A stretch of DNA of 62,097 nt from Sulfurovum zhangzhouensis (GCF_030347965.1 NZ_JAQIBD010000002.1:535740-597836), one strand, 5' to 3'. Counted from the stretch's first letter, positions 43,632-55,115 are shown. Notes: generated by a model from the sequence alone, not told the origin. Numbers and translations: made by a program.

Positions 43632-45971
43632 CTACCTGATCTGTGCATTACACGCTTCTTCAAGAGCGCCCATAATACTATTCATTACCGACTCAATATC
43701 GCTGTCTTTAAGTGTATCTTCCATAGACTGGATAAAGAAACGAATAGTCAAACTTTTCTTCTCTCCAAGCTTTTCATCCTCATAAATATCTACAGGATAA
43801 GCGTCTTTCAACATAGGCAGATCAAGAGCCTTGATCACCTTTGCCACCTCATAGTATGAGATTGCTTTGTCTATCACAACTGAAAGGTCTTTATAGACCC
43901 CCTGGAATCTAGAAATACCTTCTGCATTAATATGCTTTGGCAGTAATGGATCAAAATCCAGTTCAGCAATGAATGTTACAGGAATATCATAGCTTTCCTG
44001 TACTGTAGGATGAAGCTTTGAAAGATACCCGCATACTTTGCCGTCAATTACGATATCTGCTGATTGATATGGATGGATCAATCCGTTTTTACTACTGCAC
44101 GGTACCAGTTCAAACTCACCAATAATCGCACTGATCTTATCAACAAATGTAGCAAAGTCTATTGTTTTCGGTTTACCGGCATTCTGTACACTTTCACTCT
44201 CAGAGTGTCCTGAAAAAACAAAAGAGAGTACTTCTTTTTGTTGACGCTGTTGATCAAATACCGCACCGATCTCAAACAGAGGAATAGACTTTTTAGAGTA
44301 ACTTACATTTCTCTTCACAGCCTGTAACAGGTTTGTTAATATCGTCGTTCTAAGAGTATTAAGCTCTTCTGCAATCGGATTTGAAAGTTCCAACTTCTCA
44401 TCTACTGTTGCAAAGCCGTATTTTTCAAGTACTGATTTTTGTGTAAACACATAGCTCACATTTTCATAGAATCCACACCCCACAGCACGGTTTTTAAATG
44501 TTTTTTTCACTTTGTATCTATCAGAGGTAGCATTAAGACGGTTTGCTTCTGTAAATGCCAAAGGTTTTGCTTCGATATTATTGATTCCGATGATTCTAAC
44601 GATCTCTTCAGCAACATCCTGAACATTTTTAATGTCATGTCTGAAGAGTGGGATAGTTGCAGAGATTACTGTCTCATCTACCGAGTTGATACCAAATTCC
44701 AAACGCTGAAGAATTGTCACGATCTTACTCTTTTCTATCTCCATACCGATAATCGATGAGATCTCTTTAGCATCTATAGCGATCGCATCTTTTTCCCTGT
44801 TTACATCTACACGCAGTGCACCTTCATAACAGGAGAACTCAAAATAGATATCAAGCAGCATAGAAAGATAGCTGAGTCCAAAAATGAGATCAGGACTACT
44901 ACCTCTTGAGGCGTTGTAGTAGATATCATCTGTTTCATAAGATTTTTCTGCACCCCAGATTGCTTCTACCATTACATCAGGATTAATATAGCTTGCTTCA
45001 ATAAGTATCTGTTCACTCTTATCTGTAGCTTTTGATGCTTCATCTTGGTTCACACCGACTGTTGAAAGTACCTTACCGTTACCTACAACTTCGACGATCC
45101 CTTTTTGTGTTGAACGTGCAATCACTGTTACTTTATCTTCTTCGGTACGGAAACAACTGCTTTCATAAGCTCTAAGTGAGATACCCGTTGTATGCATTGC
45201 ATACTTTAACATGGCATCAAGTTTCCCTTCTGTACTCTCCTCTGCCATTGCAAGTCTAAGCTCCACAATAAACCCGGTATGGAATTTTTCAATGTTTGCC
45301 AGTTTATAATAAAGATCAGCATCCATCTCACCCTCTTGATGGATCTCAGCTTCTCTTGCAATACCAAGTTTTATCTTCTCTTCTTGCTTGTAATCAAAAA
45401 CCTTCAACTCTTTATCCAGAGCGACACTTAGGTCTCTTGCTACACCATAGATACTTAAACAGTCACCTCTGTTTGCAGTAAGCTCAAGCTCAATGATCGT
45501 ATCAGCCACAGTAGGATAGGAACCAAACTCTTTACCGACTTCAAGTTCTCCGATACTCTCATCAAGGATCATGATCCCATCACCCATTTTTGGAAGGCCA
45601 AGCTCAGTAGAAGAACATACCATTCCTTCACTCTCTACACCACGCAATTTTGCATGTTTTATCTCAAAGTTACCAGGCAATACCGCACCAATCGTTGCTA
45701 CTGCTACATACTCCGCATCCACAACATTGGCAGCACCACATACGATCTGTCTTGTTCCCGATCCTACTTCGATCTTACATACATTCAGTTTATCTGCATC
45801 AGGATGTTTTTCACAAGAAAGTATCTTACCGATAACGACTTTACTTGGTATTGTGATCTCTTTGATACTGTCTACTTCCAGACCTATAGCATTAAAGGTT
45901 TTGTAGAGTGTATCATTCGATACATCACTCAGATCTATAAATTCACTTAACCAACTTCTTGTTACTATCAT
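43632..45971 (-). CDS. pheT: Phenylalanyl-tRNA synthetase, beta subunit
   Basis: The 779-residue beta chain. Parts in order: the N-terminal tRNA-binding/OB domain ([23 protein letters not shown]), the B3/B4 editing domain (about 200-380), B5 ([15 protein letters not shown]), the catalytic-like module and the C-terminal FDX-ACB domain ([18 protein letters not shown]). Its start overlaps the pheS stop by 4 bp (ATGA). Confidence 0.97.
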   Translation of the reverse strand: MIVTRSWLSEFIDLSDVSNDTLYKTFNAIGLEVDSIKEITIPSKVVIGKILSCEKHPDADKLNVCKIEVGSGTRQIVCGAANVVDAEYVAVATIGAVLPGNFEIKHAKLRGVESEGMVCSSTELGLPKMGDGIMILDESIGELEVGKEFGSYPTVADTIIELELTANRGDCLSIYGVARDLSVALDKELKVFDYKQEEKIKLGIAREAEIHQEGEMDADLYYKLANIEKFHTGFIVELRLAMAEESTEGKLDAMLKYAMHTTGISLRAYESSCFRTEEDKVTVIARSTQKGIVEVVGNGKVLSTVGVNQDEASKATDKSEQILIEASYINPDVMVEAIWGAEKSYETDDIYYNASRGSSPDLIFGLSYLSMLLDIYFEFSCYEGALRVDVNREKDAIAIDAKEISSIIGMEIEKSKIVTILQRLEFGINSVDETVISATIPLFRHDIKNVQDVAEEIVRIIGINNIEAKPLAFTEANRLNATSDRYKVKKTFKNRAVGCGFYENVSYVFTQKSVLEKYGFATVDEKLELSNPIAEELNTLRTTILTNLLQAVKRNVSYSKKSIPLFEIGAVFDQQRQQKEVLSFVFSGHSESESVQNAGKPKTIDFATFVDKISAIIGEFELVPCSSKNGLIHPYQSADIVIDGKVCGYLSKLHPTVQESYDIPVTFIAELDFDPLLPKHINAEGISRFQGVYKDLSVVIDKAISYYEVAKVIKALDLPMLKDAYPVDIYEDEKLGEKKSLTIRFFIQSMEDTLKDSDIESVMNSIMGALEEACNAQIR

Positions 45972-46960
45972 CTAAATTGCTCCAACAAACGAATATCTCC
46001 TTCAAACAGGCTTCTAAGATCAGGGATTTTATGCATTAACATCGCAAAACGCTCTACTCCCAAACCAAATGCGTAACCGCTTACATTTTCATATCCAACC
46101 GCTTTAAATACATTTGGATCCACAATTCCACATCCAAGTACTTCAAGCCAGCCTGTTTGTGAACAAACACGGCATCCTTCTCCTTCACAGAAGATACATG
46201 AGATATCAACCTCGGCTGATGGCTCGGTAAACGGGAAGAAACTTGGTCTGAAACGTACCTCAACATCACCGAACATATAACGAAGGAAATCTGTCAGGAT
46301 CGCTTTGAGGTTTGCAAAACTGATCTTCCCTTTCTCATCGACAACGAGTCCTTCTACCTGATGGAACATTGGTGTGTGTGTCAGGTCATAATCACGTCTA
46401 AATACAGATCCCGGTGCGATCATACGGATCGGCGGTTTTGTCTCCATCATCGTACGGATCTGTACCGGTGAAGTATGCGTACGAAGCAGTGAACCGTCAC
46501 CAAAATAGAAGGTATCCTGCATGTCACGTGCAGGGTGGTATTTTGGCAGGTTAAGTGCTTCAAAGTTATGGAAGTCATCTTCAACCATCGGACCGCTTTC
46601 CACTGCAAAGTTAAGTGCCACAAAGTAATCGATGATCTTATCCATCGTCTCCATTACCGGGTGCAGCGCACCCTTCTGTACTCTATTTCCATACATAGAA
46701 ACATCGATCGCTTCAGCTTTAAGAAGATTCTCTATCTCCTCAGCCTTCAATGCTTCATAACGAGTATCAAAACTTTCCTGCAGTGCTGCTTTTGTTGTGT
46801 TTAAACCTTCAGCAAATGCTTTTTTTTCAGGTCCGGGGATATCCTTCATTCTTGCAAACTCTGCAGCAAGTACACCTTTTTTACCGAAAAGTTCCACACG
46901 TACTTTTTCAAGTGCTTCAAGCGACTCAGCCTGAACTATCTTTTCTTCTAATTCTTTCAT
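45968..46960 (-). CDS. pheS: Phenylalanyl-tRNA synthetase, alpha subunit
   Basis: The 330-residue catalytic class II chain. [15 protein letters not shown] is the entry to the core, [14 protein letters not shown] is motif 2 and [18 protein letters not shown] is motif 3. The [17 protein letters not shown] insert of the bacterial enzyme is present. It is the first gene of pheS-pheT-ispH-aroA and is divergent from the HIT gene. Confidence 0.97.
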   Translation of the reverse strand: MKELEEKIVQAESLEALEKVRVELFGKKGVLAAEFARMKDIPGPEKKAFAEGLNTTKAALQESFDTRYEALKAEEIENLLKAEAIDVSMYGNRVQKGALHPVMETMDKIIDYFVALNFAVESGPMVEDDFHNFEALNLPKYHPARDMQDTFYFGDGSLLRTHTSPVQIRTMMETKPPIRMIAPGSVFRRDYDLTHTPMFHQVEGLVVDEKGKISFANLKAILTDFLRYMFGDVEVRFRPSFFPFTEPSAEVDISCIFCEGEGCRVCSQTGWLEVLGCGIVDPNVFKAVGYENVSGYAFGLGVERFAMLMHKIPDLRSLFEGDIRLLEQFR

Positions 46961-47048
46961 ACAATCCTCTGTAGCTGACTTCTGTGTATATTGTCGTGAT
47001 TTTATCGAAAAGTTACTAACAGTGGGATTTATTATGCTTTATCTGTGT

Positions 47049-47054
47049 TATAAT
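47049..47054 (+). promoter_or_regulatory. -10 box of the HIT gene
   Basis: A perfect TATAAT in the 127-bp divergent gap, 34 bp before the HIT-family ATG at 47088. Confidence 0.5.
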
Positions 47055-47087
47055 TGCCCATGAAAAGCGTTGAAAGGACTTATTAGT

Positions 47088-47441
47088 ATGTGTATATTTT
47101 GTAAAATCGTAAATGGAGAGATCCCTAACAATACAGTGCATGAAAGCGAACATTTTTTAGCATTTAATGACCTCTATCCAAAGGCACCCATCCATATCCT
47201 TATCATCCCTAAAATCCATGTAGATTGTTTTCAGGATGTAAGCGCTGAGACGATGGCCGGATTGACTCAATTTACACAAGAGGTAGCACGAAAAGTAGGT
47301 ATCGATGAAACAGGATATAGACTTATTACCAATAACGGGAATGATGGCGGACAGGAAGTATTCCATCTTCACTTCCACCTTCTTGGCGGAGGAAAACTCA
47401 AGTGGGATCACTCTCACGAAGATGTACACCGCAGTATCTAA
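47088..47441 (+). CDS. HIT-family nucleotide-binding protein (HinT-like)
   Basis: A 117-residue histidine-triad hydrolase. CIFCKIVNGEIPNNTV is the conserved start with a Cys-x2-Cys, and HLHFHLLGG near residue 100 is the His-x-His-x-His active site. HinT enzymes hydrolyse adenosine phosphoramidates. ATG 47088 is chosen over the upstream in-frame codon at 47070 because GAAAGGA lies about 10 bp before it. It is divergent from pheS, as in Campylobacter. Confidence 0.93.
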   Translation: MCIFCKIVNGEIPNNTVHESEHFLAFNDLYPKAPIHILIIPKIHVDCFQDVSAETMAGLTQFTQEVARKVGIDETGYRLITNNGNDGGQEVFHLHFHLLGGGKLKWDHSHEDVHRSI

Positions 47442-47588
47442 ACCTCTTTATCCATCTCCTGACAGATGTCGGGGAAGGATGACCCTTACCTCATAGACCG
47501 AGAAACTATTGTTACTTTTCATCTCATAGAAATGTTTTTGATCTTTTTTAAATCGGATAAAATTTATCTTATTTAAGCACCTCTAATG

Positions 47589-47594
47589 TATACT
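47589..47594 (+). promoter_or_regulatory. -10 box of the thiamine-uptake operon
   Basis: TATACT, about 10-15 bp before the start of the TPP aptamer. The implied start point is near 47601. The preceding 47442-47588 shows no gene. Confidence 0.4.
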
Positions 47595-47602
47595 CTCATT
47601 AA

Positions 47603-47690
47603 TATCATTGTATCTAGGGGTGGTAGTTTTACCTGAGAAATACCCTTTGAACCTGATCCGGGTCATACCGGCGTAGGAAAGAACACTTTC
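47603..47690 (+). promoter_or_regulatory. TPP riboswitch (THI element) upstream of the TonB receptor
   Basis: The conserved thiamine-pyrophosphate aptamer parts are visible in order: AGGGGTGG (47616-47623), CTGAGAAATACCC (47633-47645), then ACCTGATCCGGGTCATACCGGCGTAGGAAAG (in parts, 47651-47681). Known aptamers repress downstream genes when thiamine pyrophosphate is plentiful. The downstream leader 47691-47751 holds two alternative pairings that would expose or hide the ribosome binding site; see the finding. Confidence 0.95.
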
Positions 47691-47713
47691 ATCACTTCAA
47701 GATTTCTACTCTT

Positions 47714-47746
47714 CCCCTAAGATATACCGATAAATCTATATTTAGG
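47714..47746 (+). promoter_or_regulatory. Anti-Shine-Dalgarno hairpin of the first TPP riboswitch
   Basis: CCTAAGATATA (47716-47726) can pair with TATATTTAGG (47737-47746), ten pairs with one bulged G. The 3' arm covers the AGGA ribosome binding site (47744-47747). The segment CCCCTAAGATA (47714-47724) can instead pair with TATCTAGGGG (47611-47620) in the aptamer. Confidence 0.6.
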
Positions 47747-47751
47747 ATAGT

Positions 47752-49797
47752 ATGATGAATACAAAACTATTACCCCTGTCACTTATTGCTGCGTTGGCAC
47801 TTCAAAGTGTATATGCAGAAAGCACTACTGAACTTGATCCAATAGTTGTAAGTTCAGACTTCAGAGCAAAAAAGCTTTCTCAGACAAGTAATGCCGTTAC
47901 TGTAATTACTGAAGATAAGATCTATGATAAATCTTCTCAAGCCTTCATGGAAGTTGTAGGAAGTGCTGCCAATGTGAACTTCTCTGCAGGTGGTTCAAAG
48001 TCAAAATACATCCAAATCAGAGGTATGGGTGAAAGAGGTCAGTTTGAAACACCTATCAATCCTACAGTTGGTCTAATGATTGATGGTGTTGACTTTTCCA
48101 ATGCCACTTTGGGTGCATCTCTTTTTGATGTGAAGCAAATAGAGATATTAAGAGGACCGCAAGGTACGCTTTTTGGAGCAAATTCTTTGGCAGGAATGGT
48201 TACAGTAGAAAGTAATGAACCAACTGAAGAGACACAAGGACACCTTGAAGCGACGGTAGGAAACTACAATACACAAGCATTCGGTGCAGCTGTTGGAGGC
48301 ACGCTTATTGAGAATACACTCTTAGGAAGACTCTCAATCTATAAAAATGACAGTGACGGCTTTATTCACAACAGTTACCTAAATCGTGATGATACCAATG
48401 GCATAGACGAACTGACAGCTAAAGCTAAACTACGATGGTTCGTTTCTGATAAACATACCATCGATATGACCTTTATGCATATCAATAATGACAACGGTTA
48501 CGATGCTTTCAATAGAAACAATACAAGAACAACTGAATCTGATGAACCGGGTCGTGACACACAAAAAACAAATGCTTTTGCTTTGAAATCCGTGTATCAA
48601 GTAAACGATCAGTTCCATGTAGAGAGTACGGTAAGTCATAGTAAATCGGATATTGAATATAGCTATGATGAAGACTGGACATACACAGATGAATACTATA
48701 CTTCGTTTGATCAATACCTTCGTGATAAAAAACAAACAGATGTTGATGTAAGATTGGTCTCTGATGAAGCCGGAAAGATCTTTAATTCAACCACTGCATG
48801 GACTTTTGGTGCATATTATAAAAAATATGAAAGTGATCTAGTAAGAAACAACACCTATTTTATAGCACCGTTTTTAAGCAATTACAGTGCTGACAGTAGA
48901 GCTATTTACGGACAATTGGATACAGATTTGAGTCCAACGCTTAAACTTGTAACCGGATTACGTCTTGAGCAATGGGAAACAGACTATCAAGATTCTGATG
49001 GTACGACATTTAATGATACAGAAAATCTCGTAGGCGGAAAAATTGGTCTAGAGTACCAGATGAATGCATCTCAGCTTTACTATGTAACACTATCACGTGG
49101 ATATAAACCGGGAGGTTTCAACCCTGTAACTGATGCAAGTGGCCTTCCAAAACAGTATCAAACAGAAGCACTATGGAACATTGACCTAGGTGTGAATGGC
49201 AGCTATCTTGATGGGCAACTTAGTAATAGAGTGAACCTATTCTACGGGAAACGTAAGGATCAACAAGTAGGAACTTCGTATGTAACAGAAAGTTATAAAT
49301 ATACGGACTATATCACTAATGCAGAAAAAGGTACATATTACGGACTTGAAACAGAACTTACCTATCGTCCTAATGATGTTATCTCTTTTGATGCAAGTTT
49401 AGGACTGCTAAAAGCAAAATTTGATACTTTCTACAACCTGGTTGATGATGTTTCAAAAGATGGAAGAACTCCTGCACAATCACCTAGATATCAGTACAAT
49501 ATCGGGCTGAACTACTTTATGACTGAAAACTGGAAGTTCAATACTAATGTAGAAGGAAGAGGAAGCTATTACTTCTCTAACTCACATGATGAAAAATCTG
49601 ACGCTTATGCATTGGTGAATGCAAGTATAGAATATACAACCGGAAGCTGGAGTGCAATACTCTGGGGAAGAAACCTTGCAGATGCTGATTATCAAACTAG
49701 AGGATATTACTTTGATAACTTCGGTACAGGAGAAGCACTTTATACGCAGCAAGGTGACCCAAGAACCTTTGGTTTGACGGTATCTTACGACTTCTAA
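47752..49797 (+). CDS. TonB-dependent outer-membrane receptor, probably for thiamine
   Basis: The 681-residue receptor has a signal peptide (MNTKLLPLSLIAALALQSVYA), a TonB box (ELDPIVVSS), a plug domain (about 45-160, with the IQIRGMGERG and EILRGPQGTLFG segments) and a 22-strand-type barrel that ends in GLTVSYDF. It follows a TPP riboswitch and leads a gene set of thiamine-binding protein, PnuT and kinase, so thiamine or a related compound is the likely substrate. Two ATG codons are in tandem; the second at 47755 is better spaced from AGGA. Confidence 0.92.
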   Translation: MMNTKLLPLSLIAALALQSVYAESTTELDPIVVSSDFRAKKLSQTSNAVTVITEDKIYDKSSQAFMEVVGSAANVNFSAGGSKSKYIQIRGMGERGQFETPINPTVGLMIDGVDFSNATLGASLFDVKQIEILRGPQGTLFGANSLAGMVTVESNEPTEETQGHLEATVGNYNTQAFGAAVGGTLIENTLLGRLSIYKNDSDGFIHNSYLNRDDTNGIDELTAKAKLRWFVSDKHTIDMTFMHINNDNGYDAFNRNNTRTTESDEPGRDTQKTNAFALKSVYQVNDQFHVESTVSHSKSDIEYSYDEDWTYTDEYYTSFDQYLRDKKQTDVDVRLVSDEAGKIFNSTTAWTFGAYYKKYESDLVRNNTYFIAPFLSNYSADSRAIYGQLDTDLSPTLKLVTGLRLEQWETDYQDSDGTTFNDTENLVGGKIGLEYQMNASQLYYVTLSRGYKPGGFNPVTDASGLPKQYQTEALWNIDLGVNGSYLDGQLSNRVNLFYGKRKDQQVGTSYVTESYKYTDYITNAEKGTYYGLETELTYRPNDVISFDASLGLLKAKFDTFYNLVDDVSKDGRTPAQSPRYQYNIGLNYFMTENWKFNTNVEGRGSYYFSNSHDEKSDAYALVNASIEYTTGSWSAILWGRNLADADYQTRGYYFDNFGTGEALYTQQGDPRTFGLTVSYDF

Positions 49798-49806
49798 GGA
49801 TCAGCT

Positions 49807-50064
49807 ATGCAGATCTCAGTAGATATCAGTCTCTACCCTCTCAAAGAGATGGGGTATGAGCAACCCATTCTTGACTTCATCGCTGCACTGGAAAAAGAAG
49901 AAAATGTAGATATCGTTCGCAATGAACTAAGCACCCAGATACATGGGGATTATGCTATTATTATGCAACTGCTGCAACAAGAGATATATACAGTCTTCGA
50001 GGAACTTCCTGATTCGGTATTTGTCATCAAACTTGTTGGAAATAACCGCAAAGGTATCTACTAA
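49807..50064 (+). CDS. Thiamine-binding (YkoF / MTH1187-like) protein
   Basis: An 85-residue protein. MQISVDISLYPLKEMGYEQPI resembles the start of the YkoF and MTH1187 families, which bind thiamine or hydroxymethylpyrimidine in a ferredoxin-like fold. There is no signal peptide, so it should be cytosolic. It sits between the TonB receptor (9 bp gap) and the PnuT permease (1 bp gap) in the riboswitch-controlled operon. A carrier or buffer for imported thiamine is a reasonable guess; a sensor role is also possible. Confidence 0.8.
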   Translation: MQISVDISLYPLKEMGYEQPILDFIAALEKEENVDIVRNELSTQIHGDYAIIMQLLQQEIYTVFEELPDSVFVIKLVGNNRKGIY

Positions 50065-50065
50065 T

Positions 50066-50671
50066 ATGAACTTTGACCTAGCTCTCCTCTTTGATGCGTT
50101 TCTTGCAATGTCGAAGTGGGAAATAGTCGCCGTAATACTGGGAATACTCTATGTCATATTGGCAGCGAAAGAGTCGGCATGGTGCTGGGTATCAGGGTTT
50201 TTCAGTACATTGATCTATACCATCCTTTTTTGGGAAGGGCAGCTGCTCTCATCAGCACTGCTCAACTTCTACTACATGGGGATGTCCATCTACGGTTTTA
50301 TACTCTGGAAACGAGGTACAGGCAAGGGAGATGAAGAACTTCCTATCACTTCATGGCCGCTTTCCAAACACATCATTGGCATTGTGATTGCAATGCTCTT
50401 TGGCCTTGTTGTAGGATATCTTCTCACTACCTATACCTCGGCACGCCTTCCTTATCTTGATGCGACAGTCATGGTCTTCTCTATATTTGCGACCTGGATG
50501 CTTGCACAAAAGATACTGGCAAACTGGCTTTACTGGATCTTCATAGATACCGCAGCGATCACACTTTACTGGTCGACAGGTTATTATGTCACTATCATTC
50601 TTTTCATGGTCTATGTCATGCTTTCTGTCTATGGATATATCAGCTGGCGCAAATCAAAGTCTGGAGTATAG
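50066..50671 (+). CDS. pnuT: PnuC-family thiamine transporter (PnuT)
   Basis: A 201-residue inner-membrane permease with about seven helices. AAKESAWCWVSGFFSTLIYTILFW and LLNFYYMGMSIYGFILWKR are the PnuC-type segments, with WLYWIFIDTAAITLYW near the end. ATG 50066 follows the previous stop by one base. A longer frame reaches back to 49943 but would overlap that gene. Thiamine specificity is inferred from the TPP riboswitch and neighbours; other PnuC proteins carry nicotinamide riboside or riboflavin. Confidence 0.9.
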   Translation: MNFDLALLFDAFLAMSKWEIVAVILGILYVILAAKESAWCWVSGFFSTLIYTILFWEGQLLSSALLNFYYMGMSIYGFILWKRGTGKGDEELPITSWPLSKHIIGIVIAMLFGLVVGYLLTTYTSARLPYLDATVMVFSIFATWMLAQKILANWLYWIFIDTAAITLYWSTGYYVTIILFMVYVMLSVYGYISWRKSKSGV

Positions 50672-51394
50672 ATGGATCTTAAGCTAGAAGGCTACCCGTT
50701 TTTCCTAAAAGACCCTATCAAAACCCTCTCATTGCTTCCCAAACAGGGGTATTGCAATATCAACTATCTGGCCATCACTGAAAATACACGCTATCTGCTG
50801 AGAAAGCTTCAGCCCAATGCGATCAACCGTGCTTTTGAATACAAGGTGCAACAACAGGCACATCACAGGAAACTGGGAGCAAAGCCGTTTCACTATGATG
50901 CGGAAAATTACCTCATCATCTCAGATTTTTTAGACGGAGAGCATAAGAACAAGCTCACACCAAGAGACCTGAGAACCTTGGCCTCAACCTTGCGAAAACT
51001 TCACAAGATCAAGCTGAGGACCAAACGTTACCGCCTGAAAAAAGACTTCAAACCCAAACACACTAAAGCCCTTAAAGCCCTGAGGAAACTTGATAATGAA
51101 CCTAAAGATTTCGTTCTCACTCATCATGATCTAAACCCCAGAAATATCCTCTTTCATCATCAAAGTGTGAAGTTCATCGACTGGGAATATACAGGGATCA
51201 ATGACCGATACTTTGACCTGGCAACCATCGCTGCAGAATTCAACCTCACTCCCAAAGAGGAGCGTTATTTTTTACGAAGCTATTTCAAAAACAGTGCCAA
51301 GATCAGTCTCAAAAAGCTTCACCTTTATAAAGAGCTCTATACTATTCTTTGTTCTCTCTGGTTCAATAATTTAAACAATAACAATAAAAAATAG
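50672..51394 (+). CDS. Thiamine kinase-like aminoglycoside/choline-kinase-fold protein
   Basis: A 240-residue APH-fold phosphotransferase. THHDLNPRNILF (about 150-161) is the catalytic loop with Asp and Asn, and KFIDWEYTGINDRYFDLA (about 167-184) has the metal-binding Asp. The ATG directly follows the pnuT stop. In E. coli ThiK phosphorylates thiamine, so this enzyme is likely to trap imported thiamine as thiamine phosphate, which would then need ThiL (not in this window). Choline kinase is the main alternative by fold. Confidence 0.8.
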   Translation: MDLKLEGYPFFLKDPIKTLSLLPKQGYCNINYLAITENTRYLLRKLQPNAINRAFEYKVQQQAHHRKLGAKPFHYDAENYLIISDFLDGEHKNKLTPRDLRTLASTLRKLHKIKLRTKRYRLKKDFKPKHTKALKALRKLDNEPKDFVLTHHDLNPRNILFHHQSVKFIDWEYTGINDRYFDLATIAAEFNLTPKEERYFLRSYFKNSAKISLKKLHLYKELYTILCSLWFNNLNNNNKK

Positions 51395-51457
51395 AATAAT
51401 GTCATCCCGAACGACCTTGAAAGCGAAGCGATTCGAGAGGGAAGACGCTTTTGGTTT

Positions 51458-51474
51458 ACCCCAAGGGCACTTCC
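51458..51474 (+). repeat. Dispersed 17-bp repeat ACCCCAAGGGCACTTCC, copy 1
   Basis: An exact inverted copy occurs at 59814-59830, and a diverged copy (ACCCTATGGGCACTTTCC) at 58910-58927. All three lie in gaps between genes. Confidence 0.6.
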
Positions 51475-51531
51475 GTTGGGCGCTTTTCTAAAAAGTAACA
51501 TTCAACACTTGTTGTAATATTAAGTATGAGT

Positions 51532-51640
51532 CACTACTTTTTTTATAAAAAATAGGCAAAAAATCGCCACTTCACAAGCGTACTGACGATACTACAGCGT
51601 GTTTGCTTCGCAAAATATGCACGCTTTCGTATCTGTACAC
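51532..51640 (-). repeat. Palindromic dispersed repeat, copy A
   Basis: On the minus strand it reads CAGATACGAAAGCGTGCATA, TTTTGCGAAGCAAACACGCTG, a GTATCGTC segment, GGCGATTTTTTGCC and then an A/T hairpin. Copy B at 58320-58433 has the same order, and copy C (56157-56251) shares the second half. The GCGTG...CACGC part can form a stem-loop. Confidence 0.6.
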
Positions 51641-51760
51641 CAAATGCTCAGTGACAAACAATATCTAGATTTTCTTTCCAACATCACTCTCTATGTAACA
51701 AAACCAACCATATCAAACTAATCCCCAATTCGTTTTATATTAGATTAAAGTTTACTTTGC

Positions 51761-51766
51761 TATAGT
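51761..51766 (+). promoter_or_regulatory. -10 box of the thiC leader
   Basis: TATAGT ends about 8 bp before the start of the second TPP aptamer. No clear -35 is seen. Confidence 0.4.
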
Positions 51767-51772
51767 GCGGTT

Positions 51773-51910
51773 AAGTCCTTTCGGGGAGTCTAAATGGCAT
51801 CTATTTGCTAAGAGCACAAACTTTTAGCAAATGGATGCCCCAGTAGGCTGAGATGGCAGTGCCAGACCCGTTGAACTTGAACCGGATCATACCGGCGTAA
51901 GGAAGAAGGA
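51773..51910 (+). promoter_or_regulatory. TPP riboswitch upstream of thiC, with a long P3 insertion
   Basis: The aptamer shows CGGGGAGTC (51782-51790), GGCTGAGATGG (51847-51857), AGACCCG and then CCGGATCATACCGGCGTAAGG (in parts, 51882-51902). Between the first two parts it carries an extra hairpin: GGCATCTATTTGCTAA (51796-51811) pairs with TTAGCAAATGGATGCC (51824-51839) over 16 bp with one wobble. This is the P3a-type insertion known from some TPP aptamers. It should repress thiC when thiamine pyrophosphate is plentiful. Confidence 0.95.
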
Positions 51911-52031
51911 AAGCAACGGCACAAAACATCTTGTTTTGAACTGCCATTTTAGAATACTCCATGCATGAATGGTGCATACCTCTAAATCTGCAACTCCGTC
52001 TTTTTTACACATAATATATACCAATATATGA

Positions 52032-53927
<1,896 letters not shown>

Positions 53928-53960
53928 AAGCATGCTCATTCATGATAATAAGATTATCAA

Positions 53961-53976
53961 ATGCGACAAGTCGCAT
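53961..53976 (+). terminator. Small hairpin after thiC
   Basis: ATGCGA (53961-53966) pairs with TCGCAT (53971-53976) around CAAG. No U-tract is seen, so it may be a processing or pausing hairpin rather than a true terminator. A GAAGCAAACACAGCG segment after it resembles the palindromic repeat family. Confidence 0.3.
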
Positions 53977-54071
53977 GAGCCTGCTGCTGAAGCAAACACA
54001 GCGTTAGCGTAGTGGTTTGAGCTTTGCTTAAACCATTTCATAACTAATAGTAAACAACTAAGGAGTTGTCC

Positions 54072-55115
54072 ATGAAAAAAGTAGCGATTATCGGTGCAGG
54101 ACTGCTTGGTAGGGTCACTGCACTCAACCTGTTGGAAAATGAAGAATTAGAACTGACGATCTATGAAAAAGCAGGATATGACGGTGAAGGGGCAGCTGCA
54201 TCTACGGCAGCAGGCATGCTCGCACCGTTTGCCGAGATGGAAACTGCAGAATCAGTGATCTTGGAACATGGGATGAGATCGATCAAACTCTGGCCTACTC
54301 TTCTAGAGAAGATAGGTATCCCTGAAGCCTATCAGCAGACAGGAAGTATCATCACTGCACACCCGCAGGACCAAGCTGAACTGGATCGATTTATCTCTAC
54401 CCTGCATACCAAAGTACCTGCAGCAGAAGGTATCAAGACACTGGACAACCGTGCACTTGTAGAACTTGAGCCTTCACTTAGACACCATACGCAGGCATAC
54501 CATCTTTATGCAGAAGGACAGGTCAACTCTGCAATGTTCGTAGAAACATCAACACAGTATCTGCTGGATCATCCTAGGGTTACTTGGTATGAAAACCACC
54601 CGATAGATGAAGGGCTCAGTGATATAGATACTTTCAATGCGACACACGGTACTGATTTTGACTGGATCTTTGATACACGCGGGCTGGGTGCCAAAGCAGA
54701 GATGCCGGACTTACGCGGGGTACGCGGTGAGGTCTTCTGGCTTGATGCTCCTGAAGTAGATATCAGCAGACCGACCAGACTGATGCACCCTCGCTACAAG
54801 ATCTATATTGTTCCGCGTGCCAATCACCGTTTCGTGATCGGTGCAACGGAGATTGAAAGTGAAGATAAGTCACCAATGTCGGTACGATCTTCCCTAGAGC
54901 TGCTCTCGGCAGTCTACAGTATGCATCCAAGCTTTGCTGAAGCACGCATTGTCAAGACCAAAACCGACTGCCGCCCGTCACTGGAGGATAACCTCCCCCG
55001 TATCGAGCAGCATAAGGGACTGACCCGTATCAACGGTCTTTACCGCCATGGCTATCTGCTAGCTCCTGCGATCGTAGAAGAGGCACTGAATACAGGTATA
55101 AGGAAAAGCGCATGA
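54072..55115 (+). CDS. thiO: Glycine oxidase ThiO
   Basis: A 347-residue FAD-dependent amine oxidase. VAIIGAGLLGRVTALNLL is the FAD-binding motif, and GAAASTAAGMLAPFAEMET is typical of ThiO. It oxidises glycine to iminoglycine for the thiazole half of thiamine, a job done by ThiH in anaerobes. The ATG at 54072 is chosen since AAGGAG precedes it. The last 4 bp overlap thiS. Use of ThiO implies oxygen is available in part of the life cycle. Confidence 0.93.
   Translation: MKKVAIIGAGLLGRVTALNLLENEELELTIYEKAGYDGEGAAASTAAGMLAPFAEMETAESVILEHGMRSIKLWPTLLEKIGIPEAYQQTGSIITAHPQDQAELDRFISTLHTKVPAAEGIKTLDNRALVELEPSLRHHTQAYHLYAEGQVNSAMFVETSTQYLLDHPRVTWYENHPIDEGLSDIDTFNATHGTDFDWIFDTRGLGAKAEMPDLRGVRGEVFWLDAPEVDISRPTRLMHPRYKIYIVPRANHRFVIGATEIESEDKSPMSVRSSLELLSAVYSMHPSFAEARIVKTKTDCRPSLEDNLPRIEQHKGLTRINGLYRHGYLLAPAIVEEALNTGIRKSA

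Larger units (their letters stand above)
51395..51774. other. 380-bp gap with dispersed repeats
   Basis: No gene is seen. The gap holds GAACGACCTT (51409-51418), ACCCCAAGGGCACTTCC (51458-51474), a copy of the palindromic repeat family (51532-51640) and the promoter of the second riboswitch (TATAGT, 51761-51766). Confidence 0.6.

Noticed and set aside
49943-50065. Longer start for the PnuT frame
   Set aside because: The extra 41 residues overlap the thiamine-binding gene in another frame and are cysteine-rich and unlike PnuC; ATG 50066 fits the operon spacing.
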